The position numbers and the translations under genes are program-made. DNA of 64,000 nt from Diploptera punctata (Eukaryota; Arthropoda; Insecta; Blattodea; Blaberidae): the NCBI GenBank assembly GCA_030220185.1, contig JASPKZ010007432.1:1550001-1614000 (forward strand), read 5' to 3'. Of the stretch, positions 24,201 to 36,200 are shown piece after piece. The notes under the pieces were generated by a model. It saw nothing but the letters and a program-made list of their open reading frames with translations. It made no database searches and was not told where the DNA came from. Position 1 is the stretch's first letter, and every line of letters begins with the position of its first letter.

Positions 24201-27200
24201 GTTGCTGGAACAAAACATATAAATTTGGAATAAGAATATCAGAAAATAGAAAATTAAACACCCTATTGTTTGCAGATGACCAAATAATAATAGCAAATTC
24301 CGAAGATAATCTACAGAAAGGTCTGTATGAACTTAAAAAAATTACAGAAGAATATGGATTAAAGATATCTACAGAAAAAACAAAAATTATGGCATTTCAA
24401 GGTGTAGATCCTGTCAGAAGTAAAATTGTACTGGACAATAAAATTTTGGAGCAGGTGAATAATTTTACATATCTAGGATGCAATATCTCATATGAAGAAG
24501 AAAAGGATGTAAATGCAAAAATATCTAAATTTTTAAGAATTTTAGGGTTAATAAATCTATCTTCAAGCCACAGTTAGTCCAAAGCATTCAAGACTGAAAG
24601 TGTATAAAACACTGGCTCTTCCAACTCTTTTGTATGGTAGCGAAGTATGGACGTTGAAACAGAAGGATATACAGAGACTTAGATCTGCTGAAATGAGATA
24701 TCTTCGGAGGACTGCAGGATACACACTACTAGATCACAAAAAAAATGAAGACATCTTAGAAGAATTACACATGGAATCTTTAGAAAACAAAATTTCTGAT
24801 TATAAGTCAAGATGGATACAACATGTTCATCGAATGGAAGATCACAGAATACCCAAACTAATGTTAAGATATCAACCTGCAGGAAGAAGAAGACCAGGAC
24901 GTCCACTCAAAAGACTTCTGGATGGTGTTTCTCTTGAGGCCGAAACAGGTCAACAAATGGCCTAAATTCGTGAATGTACTATGATGATGATGATGATGAA
25001 TAATTAAAGACAATATTTTCATTAATCAATTAATTGAGTTGGTGTTTACTTGATGAAAATCCATATTTATTAATAAAATAAAAATAATACGAAGTTTTAT
25101 TTGATTTTCATATTTATTATGTAATTCAGTGACAGCTGTTTCGGTACACTGTACCTTCTTCAGACATGTTAACAAATTATGAATTGTGTTCCAACTGATA
25201 AAGGATAAAGGAACACATGAGAGCATATAACAGAAATTTAGAATATTCAAAATACGCTAACCACCTATTCCAATTTAATCATTGTTTCGATCCAAATTTT
25301 GAAATTTTACACGTTTGTAATAAGGTTAAGAAGTTAGATCTTTTGGAGGCTGTAGAAATAAATAAATTTAAAAGTAGTAACAAACTGTTAAATTCTCAAC
25401 TTGATTTGAATGAATTCCCTTTGTTAAATTAAAAAATTTAAATAAATATTGTTGTATTGTTACTTAGATCAGTTGGAACACAATTCATAATTTGTTAACA
25501 TGTCTGAAGAAGATACAGTGTACCGAAACAGCTGTCACTGAATTATATAATAAATATGAAAATCAAATAAAACTATGTTTTATTTTCATTAATCGATTAT
25601 GTTATGTATGGGCACTCTATTCCATAAGTTTTAAATTATAATTCATTATACTTGTTTATTTATTTGCAAATATTCAGAGTCGTGTATTTTCAGCCAAAAA
25701 GGTGTGGCATTTTACAGTATGCTAGTCTAGTGGATCGCTGGCAGCCAACAGCTGACCATAAGTAGCCGACAGGTCCGGCTCCCGGCACTAAGAGGGTTAA
25801 TATTAATCTTTCATAAAATAATGGTTTAACTTTAATCATATGACTAGAGGAAGCCATGCTCAAGCTTTTATGCCCTTAAAAATCCACTATCCTGGCCTAT
25901 TTTGAACCAGTGAATCTTGGAACCAAAGGTGACCATGATGACCATTGCTCCACTAGGACCAACAATACTGACACAATCAAAATCCTATGCATTATGTTAC
26001 ATTAACAACCAAAAACAATAAATGCGTTGGAGGAAATGTTTTAACATCTCACCTCACAGAGTTGCGTGTCTTCACGATACCGGTTTCAAAAGTATAGTAT
26101 TACTTCCATCTTCAGTCAAATTCTAACTGTTGAAATTTGACTGAAGATGGAAGTAATACTATACTTTTGAAACAGGTATCGTGAAGACACGCAACTTTGT
26201 GAGGTGAGATGTTAAAACATTTTCTCCAACTCATTTATTAATATAAATACCTCATAATATTTCCTCCCACTGTAAATTTAATTAAAATCCAAAAACAAAT
26301 TTTCGTGCCTAGTATATTAACCCTTTAGGTGTCATGAGCTGATTAGATCGGCTCTGGTGCTCCTGTCCATTACCCGCCAGACAATATACTTAAACTACTT
26401 GCAAAGCCGATCACATTGGCGGGTGCGATTTAAATCTCTGACACAAGAGATTTTACCAGTGGCATGCAGAGGGTAAAATTAGAGCAATGAAATAATAGTG
26501 TGGTATGGGAACTTACTCTGTTTCATTGCTCTCTGATTCAAGAACTGGTAGAATGAAATTCATTGACTCACGAGCTGCTTCAATGCATGGCAGATATCCT
26601 GTTCTGCAGATCTCATTCCGAGCTGTGAATCTAAACTCTCTCTCCACAATGCCTTCTTTTTTCTTTGGTTCCCCAAGTGATTCATACATTGGAGTCATCA
26701 GACGTCTCATATATTCCTATAAAAAATTAACTGTTAGGATAATATTTTATTTCTATTTTTTGAAGCGGGTTTACGGGCATATAATGATATGTTTCTGGGC
26801 TCTTTCTGGCTCCTTCTTCAGCCCAGAATAAGGAGTCATCAAAGAAACATCAGCACATCTCAATACTCAACAAAGTGAAATGATAGACAAATAGAGAAAG
26901 GATTTTTATATGCTAAAAGTTTAGATTGTAACACAGATTAGTATAATTTTTATGTACATGAACATAATTTTGTTTTGACGTTATATTCAGCTTAACATGT
27001 TCTAGTCCTGGACAAATTAATTTTTTGAAAAGAAAAATTTATGTTTGAACCGGGAATCGAACCCTGGACCTCCGACTCTGTACACTGAGTGGTAAGGGAC
27101 TGCAGAGTCAGAGATCCAGGGTTCAATTCCCAGTTCAGATGTTAATTTTTCTTTTCAAAAAATTAATTTGTCCAAAGCTGGAACATATTAAACTAAACAT

Positions 27201-30200
27201 AACATAAAATATTAAGCTTTACTGCTTAAAAGCAATGAATATTCTCATTAAAAATAATTCAAATAGAAGTCAACTATCATGTTGTTAATAGCTCCACCTA
27301 TCTGCCTTTGGATGTAAGAGAATCGTATATGTGGAAAGAAATGTTGGCGTTTGTACCATGTCTCGAAGAGTAATAGATTGCATGCCAATGTACAGAGTCG
27401 GAGGTCCGGGATTCAATTCCTGGTTCAGATGTTAATTTTTCTTTTCAAAAAATAAAATTTTTCCAGGATTGGAACATGTTAAACTAAATATAACATCAAA
27501 ATATTAAGATTTACCACTCAAAATTATTGAAAAATTCACATGAATAGAAGTCGTCTGATGGCATTGTTAATAACTCCAGCTACGAGTATCTGCCTTTGGA
27601 CATAGTAGAGTTGTATATGTGAAAAGATATGTTAATGTTTATATTGTGCCTCGAATGGTGTAAGGGACAGCACCATACAGAGTTGAAGGTAAGGGGTTCG
27701 ATTCCCTGTTCAGATATAAATTTTTCTTTTCAAAATATCATTTTGTTTCCTGATACAAGAGTAACATGTGTAATATTAAAGTTTCTGATATCAGTTTTGG
27801 ATCTTGTAGAATTAGTTTCCAGTTTGAGTTATCATTTGTATTGGTTAAATTGGAATTATAAGAAAAAAATTCAAGAAATCGTGCATTTTCTAACTCATAT
27901 TAATTAAAATAAACTTCATATGTCACCTCATTTAAATATTAAATTATTGGAAATTTTACTTTTGACTATTCTCTTTAAATAGGCTCAAAGGGAAATTTTG
28001 GATGGTTGATTTTAGATAAAACTATATATATTACTAGACTTTGAATTTGTCTTAATTTTTTTAGGATGTTATAGATGGTATCGGTTGAATTGCAGCCTTG
28101 GAATCAAATAGTATTATAACATTCTTGTATTATGGTAACAATGTAAACTATCTTGAAAAGAAACATTTATTGTTTCAATTTCCCCAACAAAGTTTGTAGA
28201 CAAAATGAAGACAAATTAATTGTATGCAGACATGAAGATAAAATATGCCAGATTGTAAAAAAAAAAAATCTGAAATTTATGAAATTAGTTGCAAAGACTG
28301 CAATAAAGTTTATATAGAAAAAACAAAAATAATTTGGACACTCACACAAAAGAACACTTTAGAAATATTGAAAATGTTGAAATTGAGAAATTAGCAATTC
28401 AGCTTACAGTCTGCTAGAGAATCATAATATTTAAAAAGAAACTAAACTTTTGGAATTAACAATTTGGGTAAAGATAACATTCAGAAAAACAAATTTAGAT
28501 TCATAAATTTTGAAAATCCTGACAAGCAAGATTTAATCACAAAGTTCATCAAATCAACACTAGATCAACATAAATTCTACCATAGATGGTACCAGCGTTG
28601 AAGATGGTGACAAGAGAAGAGTTGACGGCCGAAGAATTTTTATCAGTCAGAGTTATGGCTGAAGATGGACGTGATATCGTCTGAAACTCCAGTATCATGA
28701 AAAACATGAAATTTATGAGGTGATTGTCAAAAATATTCTCTGATGGATTTCAACTAGATGGCAGTTTAGTAGATGATGGTTAAGACAAAAATTCAACAAT
28801 AGAAAAGATAGCTAAAGAAAGGAACAACTGTTACTGAAACCGCAGACCTGTACTGCAAAGATTACAGACTGTATATGAGGTGAGATGACGTATGATTCAA
28901 TTAAATTTTATTAAAATGAAGAGAAAAGTAGGATAGAGAGAAAAGAAGATAATGCTAAGTTGGGAAAAAATCTTTGAATGAATGATGATAAAATGAACAA
29001 GATATAAAAAATTATGAATATGATATGTACATTGAACTTATTTTCAACTCTGGTTTTCCTGATGTGGCGATCAGTGTGATCCATCATTGTGAACATGGTG
29101 TCCCACACAGATGGTTCAGTCTCATTCAGGAGGAACAAGCTCATATCAAGAGCAACACCAAAATCCAGCTCTCCTCCGAGCGCAAGATTCCAGGCATCAT
29201 GGAGCAACTTCATTCTTGTCACAACAGGAATTGTCTTTCGAGAACCTTGTAAATACTGTGATAGCAGTCCCCAGTTGTGGAGGTCATAGTTCACCATGAA
29301 CATACCTGCAAAATAACCCATTTCATTTACCATTTAGATTCTGCAATGATAAGTCTAACTCACTGGCACTATTGGACCCATAGGTTCATGGCCATACATC
29401 CCTATTCTGAGCTAATGTTTTCAAATCATTCCCTCTATAATCTACTTCCCTCAAATCATAGTTAATGTCCAATTACCACAACATCTGAATTGTCACAAAA
29501 ATCCAATAATATAAATTTTCTCACAGACAGTAATGGGGAGAGCTTGTAACATGAATGGGGAATTAAAGTGGAAGCCATGACTGAAGAGGGACATGATATT
29601 GTCTGAAACCGTCGGTATCAAAGAAATTTGAAAATATATGAGGTGAGTTGATAAAATATGTTCTCCACTCACTATTAAAAAGAAATATATGCCTGAAATG
29701 GGATTTGACCAATGTATTTGATTCTGTATGCCAGTGCTCTTAACAACTAAGCTAAGGATTCAAATGCACATTATTTTTCTCCTTTATTACATGAAATCCT
29801 GCATGCCAAGGCTATAAACGTTTGTTTCACACACACCTTTAGCAGCTTCTTTAACAAGAAGACTTTAATGAGAATCGCACCACATTTGTATCCAGTGAAG
29901 CTTAATTTCAATCTTAGATATTTAACACATTGGTGACCGACAGTTGTGCGTTCCACCCACCCCTGCTTGACCGGACATTTCTGTCAGTGGGATGGACTTT
30001 TAAATTTTAAACCGTGCTAGCACAGTGTGGCTTTACATCAATATATGAGGGCGGATTGGAAAGTAACGCACAATAATTTTTTTTTAAAAAGTTTAATAGT
30101 AAAAAAAAGGAAAAAAATCACAAATGAACTTACATCTTTTACCTACTTTTCGACATAGTCACCAACTTTCTCAACACATTTTTCCCATCGTGTTACCAGT

Positions 30201-33200
30201 TTCAATATGCCCTGTTCATAGAAGTCCGTTTGGTTGGAGTGTAGCCATCTGCGCACTGCTGATTTCACTTCCACATCTGTCTCAAAGCGTTTGCCAGCCA
30301 GGAATTTCTTCATGGGACCAAACAGATGAAAGTCCGATGGTGCAAGATCCGGACTGTATGGTGGATGCTGGAGCACCTCCCAACCAAATTCGGCGATTTT
30401 CTGACGAACGACAGCAGCAACATGGGGGCGAGCATTGTCATGAAGAAGTTTAACGTTAATGTTGTGACGTTTGTCACGAATGGCACGACGCAACTTCACC
30501 AAAGTTTTAATGTAGGCCGCAGCATTCACAGTGGTCCCGTGTTCAGCAAAGTCCACCAATAAAACACCATGCATATCCCAGAACACTGTCACAAGCACTT
30601 TCCTGGCAGACTGAGTCACTTTGAATTTTTTCTTTACTGGGGAACCAGCATGTTTCCACTCCATTGATGCCTTCTTTGTTTCGGGCGTGTAGTGGTACGC
30701 CCACGACTCATCACCTGTGACGATTCCTTTCAGAAAGTCATGTCCTTGTGCGGTGTACCGCGTTAAGTGGTCCAAGCTTGCCATCATTTGCTGGTCCTTG
30801 TGGTCGTCTGTCAGGTTCTTAGGCACCCAGCGAGCACTAACTTTACGGAATTTCAAATTTTCATGAACAATATCGTACACCGCACCATAGGAAATGTTGA
30901 ACTTCTGCAATAAGGCTCGCAGTTGCACACGCCGGTCGTTCAGAATTGCCGCCTCAATGCCTCTGACATTCTGCGGGATTGCTGCTGTTGTCGGCCGGCC
31001 GGAGCGTGGCGAATCACTAAGGTTCACGCGTCCCTCTTGGAAGAATGTGCACCACCTGGAGACATTGCTACGGTCCATACAATCATCCCCATACACGCCA
31101 CACATGTCTTTGTGAATTTCACTGGGTTTATGCACTTTGGCCCACAAAAATCGAACAACACTTCTCTGTTCCTCACAGGTGGACGACTGTAGCATGTGCA
31201 CCATCTTTGTTGCATAGTTCAAGCTTCTCTCGCAAGAGGTGCACCTGAGAAAAAAATACCATCTGTAGTGAAAACTTCAAACTATATCTGTGTGAAATTT
31301 CAACATTCTAGCTGCAATACCAAGGCAGAAAAAAATGATTGTGCGTTACTTTCCGATCCGCCATCGTATTTACAGTCAATAACAATAATACATAAGTAAT
31401 TCTTTATTAGTGTTCTTACCACACCTTCTAGTAGAAATTGAGGGTTGGAAACATTCTCCTTTATGTAAAGGCACAGTGCAAAAGGAGCATATGTAGCAAA
31501 TTTCTTTTCTTGTGTTGACTGCAAATGCGGCAAGTTTTGGAGGGGTATTTTTTCTTTCCAGTCACAATTGATGTTAATTTATGTGTCTTCATATCTCCTG
31601 ACAGCCTATATGGTGGGTCTTGACCTGGTGTCCTAGAAGTGGTTTCTTTTTCTCTATGTCTTTCTTCCTCTTCCCTGTCATCTGTTCCTAATTTCACGAC
31701 TGCCCAACAAGAGGCTGTTTCAAGCAAAAAAAATCTGTTTGACATTTTGTTGTTAGGATTTTGAAATTTATAGACCCTGAAAGCATTAAAGAGTGCACAA
31801 TTCAGAAGCACAGTACAACTTTCTTGCTCCATTTCACTGTTTTTCTGTGGTGAAACAAGAGTGGCATTTGTGATAGGTACTGGTCAGCCCTGTCTACGCC
31901 ATTCACATACTTTTTTATATTGAAGTGTTCAATAGGGCATTTTTACAACTTTACCCCTCCCACTATCATGTTGCATGTGCTAACCATTCTTACGTCTCTT
32001 TTTATCTCTCCATGTTTAAAGCAAAACTTCGTCCTTACTACAAAATACACTTTCTCTTGCTTTGAGTTTATTTCTTGCTTCCACAAATGATTTTTGAAGC
32101 CCCCTGTTAATCCGTATTGTTCCACAAACTCTCTTCTTTCTTTCGAGCAAATTTTCAGCTATAGCCACACTATTATAATAATTATCCTGGTAGACACGGT
32201 GCCACAGATATAAATTCGGGTCCAGAACGCAAAATAGTGTTTCTTCTAATTTATTCCCCTCTGCAACATATATTTACAGTATATATACAGTCAATATGCC
32301 CATTTCACCAATAAATGTTTAAAATGGTCAACAAGTTTCTACAGCCAAGCTGTCATTCTCAAGACCAGATATTGTCAATATCTGGTCTTGAGAATGACAG
32401 CTTGGCTGTAGAAACTTGTTGACCATTTTAAACATTTATTGGTGAAATGGGCATATTGACTGTATATATATTTTAATATTGTATCACCAAGAAGATCAAT
32501 TGTGTATTAAATATATTTACAGGTTACATATGTATCCCGTAATCGCCTAACTACCCGCACTAAAATTCCATATTTCACCAGCCGTCTGTCTTGAAACTGT
32601 AACTACCCTTTCTGTAAAGATGGAAATTTCATTAAAGAGAAGAGAGGGGTACAAATATAACTAAAATTTATTTCACAACGAGAAAAAACAAAATTGCATA
32701 CCTCCTTCAATCGCAAAGAGGCAGGGAAACCATACAAAACGTAAAAATGGAAATCTCTGTGACCAGTCGTCTAGCGCTGGACATTTAAACACGGAGATCT
32801 CCGTGGCCCGTCACCAATGTGTTAATTTATCATTTCTCACAAAAGATGCTAGAGGTGTCTGTGGAACAAAAAGTTCACAGTCTCGGCGAGCAGGAATTAA
32901 TGTAATAAAGGAGGAAAATAATGTGCATTTAAATCAGAATGCCTGGTAAGGTTAGTGGTCTAGAGCACTGGTGTACAGAACCAGATACATCGGGTTCAAA
33001 TTCCGATTCAGGTGTATATTTTTCTCTTTAACTGAAATCATATTTGTTATTGTCTCTAATTCTGCATATATTCAATGCATCAAAAAATACATGCAAGCAT
33101 AAAGACACACAATCATGAAGTTTTATCTACCAATTATCATTATCATCATCATTAGATAGATGGCCCATTAAGGGCCTTGCTTGTCCCAATACTTTTTTCC

Positions 33201-36200
33201 TCTCTTCTTTATTTCAAGCCTTGGATCCAGTTACATCATCCAATGGGATTATAATATTTGCTTACATTGTACTAATATCTAATTTTCTGTTGAACTTTGA
33301 GGGTCGTATGCAAATACATTACTCTCTACTCAAATTACTTCCAATCACTGGTGAGCTGAGATCGAATTAACGGCCGCCTTAACCGGTCATGCATGAATGT
33401 TGACGTTTTCGTAATATTGGCAACGAATTACCCAGAATTCTCAGCGATAAAACCACTTCCGTTATTTTTGTCTGCTATAGAGGAATGCATTTATGCTTGC
33501 ATCCCGCAAATAATACCATATACAAACACGTCTGCGACGCGCAATATTACGCCGATTCTCCTGTTCTTCCAGTTGAATTCTTTGGTAGACTCTATCAAAT
33601 TCCTCTTCTCCGCATATACCGAAAACATGATCGAAGTCTTCAAGGTCCAACATCTTGGATAAGTTTCAAACTACATCGGTTACCATTGGTTCCCTTCGGG
33701 ATTTTCACATAAGTTTATATCTTGAGCTACGATCTTAAGGTACCTTGTCAGGTAGCTTTACAATTATTACGCGTGAATAGATTTCTGAGTAAGAAAAATG
33801 TGTTTGAATAAAACTTTATCAGCAGAGAACGTCTTTTACTGTCTAATGCGTTCAAACATTCGACTCTGAGTCTTTCATTTCTTTCAATGTCCAGCTTATC
33901 TCAAATAATCAATTTTTAAAAGCATGTAAGATATGAAGACTCAAATTAATATCTATTAAGAATCTATAATGTTAATTTCTTATTATAATTATTATTAATA
34001 CTTCATAACATGTCTTGAATTTTCTATTCTCCATTCACTTTTAGGATTTCATTACCTTTGTTTTTCTGTAGCTTCATCACACTTCCTTAGTATGGGTTCT
34101 ATCCATATCCAAACTTCTACAACTTAATTTTTTTTACAACTGGTTCTTCTTGATAAAAGTCCCACAGAGCAGAATTACTTATTATTTGAGGCCACTATTT
34201 CCAAATATTATTCTTAACTAGCAATTTATAAAAGTCTGTAATTTGTTTCAGATTTTATTGATTACTTCCCAAATCTGACATCCATATAACAAAACTGACC
34301 TTTTCATTATTATTGAACATATGGAGTATTCAGTCTATAACTGAGTTGGAGAAAAGTTTTTACATCTCACCTCATAAAGTTCCATGTTTTCACAATACTG
34401 GTTTCAAAGGCCTTTGCCTTCATCTTCAGTCAAACTCCAACTGTTGAAATGTTGCCATTATTACCATCTTCAAAACTGCTATCTGTTGCCGAAAGGCCTT
34501 TGAAACAGATATCATGATAACATGGAACTTTATGAGGTGAGATGTAAAAACATTTTACCCCAACTCAGTATTATTGTAAATTGAAAATTACCTCATAGTG
34601 TTATTTCCAAATGTATTTTGATTTAAAAAAATTGAGTTTGGATACCTTCTTGCTCTTCCATGGTGGGCATTTTAGGATCAAGTTTTCTTTCAGTTATCAA
34701 AATATTAAACTTTTTAAAATAATTATTTTGTTTAATTGTATAATTTGTATAGAAATATGGTCAACAAATGTTGTACTATGTATAACTACATTAAAAAATA
34801 AAGTGCATATCAAGAGATAATGAATTAATACTGTAAACCTCACTTCATATTTTGCTCTCATCTGAAACATGTTTTAAAGGATATTATTCCCCATTTTCAG
34901 CTAGAAATCAATTGCTGAGTTGACCATTGGATGTCCTGTATATTTTCCCTCTTTGATGTTGGGCAGATAAAACTCACAACTAAATACATTACTCTAAGAA
35001 CTTAATATTTCATAATTTTGTCTCTATTTTTCTGGCCGAATATCACAAACTTGTTAAAATTACTTCATGGTGTTACTTCATATCAGTTTTGAAAATGGAA
35101 AAGAAAGTGTACATTGATTAGAATGCACTGAGCATGTAAGCTAATAAAAATTAGAAAGTTAAGCATGAAATATGTAAATAATGCAATTAATTTACCTGAA
35201 TCTGTAGGATTCACAATTATGAAAGAATTTTCATTTGGCAGATATGTGATATTAAGATATTTTTCTCCTCTCATCCAAGCAACAGGAATAAGTGAGTTAA
35301 GATCCATATTTTCAGGAGACAGATATGCAACTGGTATCCACCACAGCAGCTCCTGTTCATCTTCTGTCAGTGCACGTGGCTGCTCTCGAATGAATACATG
35401 CTGAAAATTAGAATCTTTCATAAAATATTCCCATACAGGTTTCAATATTTTATCATATAAATATCTTAAAGTTCATGACAAATTTGTATTTGAAGTATAT
35501 AAAACATTTCACATTAGTTAAAAAAATTAATAATTCCTGAGGAATTCTTTTCTTTCTGCTTAATTGACACAATTTATACTTTTCAAAGATTTTTCATGGC
35601 ATTAAAAAAATGTGAATATTTATAAATAAATAAATAATATTTTTATTTCTAAATTAACACAGTTATCACATACAGACATCAAAAACTACTAGATGTTAAA
35701 TAATTAAATAACTTTATAAACCACTGCAGAGACAATTGGAAAGAACATATATGTGATGCCAACTATTTTATTAATTTTGAGTTGACATTCATTTTATGTT
35801 TCTCTATCAGTATTGGAAAATACAAAAGAACTCACTGTTTGGGAGAAGATCTATATCCAGAAGTACAAAAATAGGATTATGAATTTTAAAATTCCTGCGG
35901 AAAAGAATGTGATTTGCAATTTTTTTCAGTCAACCAAAAGATGGAGTGGGAGTCAACAACCAAGGTCGACAACATAAAATTCAACAGTCTGGACAAGCTG
36001 ATGATGATGATGATAATGTGCATAACATATTAATCAAATACAGGGATTGTGATAAAATTTACACAGGAAAAACAAAAAGAAATTTGAAAATAAGGGTGAA
36101 AGAACATCTTAGAAATGTCAAAAATGGTGAAGTGGAAAAGTCAGCAGTAGCTGCTCATGCTTGGTCTGAAAAAAATGTAATTGAATCAAAAGCCAGTCTA

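Larger units (their letters stand above)
25040..25580. mobile_element. Penelope-like fold-back carrying a short endonuclease end
   Basis: Inverted arms at about 25060-25215 and 25465-25580 each hold a hammerhead-like motif. The centre, 25217-25432 on the plus strand, encodes YSKYANHLFQFNHCFDPNFE and ILHVCNKVKKLDLLEAVEI, which matches the C-terminal half of PLE GIY-YIG nucleases (AQHLLENNHSF...ILHKxKKG..LExxEI). The GIY and YIG motifs and RT are absent. Confidence 0.8.
22001..25796 (+). mobile_element. piggyBac-like element, internally deleted, with nested insertions
   Basis: TTAA lies on both sides (21997-22000 and 25797-25800). Terminal repeats are CCCTCTTAGAGCC on the left and CCCTCTTAGTGCC inverted on the right. 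The 5' part encodes an acidic transposase N-terminus (DSDGLFSASDNDDLGSES) that shifts frame near 22470, then FDVQVKK and PPPDSPPISYFNLF. The 3' part encodes the C-terminal cysteine domain (RQCVVCHSPQQRKRSSVKCE, ending CGTLHKCKK at 22974). The catalytic core is missing. A LINE (23479-24998) and a PLE unit (about 25040-25580) are nested in it. Confidence 0.8.
26016..26240. mobile_element. PLE-derived fold-back, near-perfect 100-bp arms
   Basis: ATGTTTTAACATCTCACCTC through CTAACTGTTGAAAT is repeated inverted with only a few differences. Both arms contain CUGAAGA, a helix II GGAAGUA/UACUUUU and GAAAC. Outside these lie the TGAGGTGAG motif and TCCAACTC ends. Confidence 0.8.
29926..32821 (-). mobile_element. 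piggyBac-like element with a nested mariner and a palindrome
   Basis: TTAA flanks both ends (29922-29925 and 32822-32825), and CACATTGGTGAC is present as a terminal inverted repeat. On the minus strand it encodes transposase parts: IRINRGLQKSF and STCNMIVGGVKL (decayed core), NCALFNAFRVYK and the cysteine domain KTCRICSQHKKRN. Frameshifts and stops abound. The mariner 30046-31366 is inserted downstream of that domain, and a perfect 189-bp palindrome lies at 32281-32469. Confidence 0.82.

Noticed and set aside
27020..27745. CRISPR-like spaced repeats
   Set aside because: The units are about 270 bp with tRNA-like parts in a eukaryotic intron; there are no short direct repeats with unique spacers.
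30124..31248. Plus-strand frames opposite the mariner transposase
   Set aside because: They are shadows of the intact minus-strand gene.
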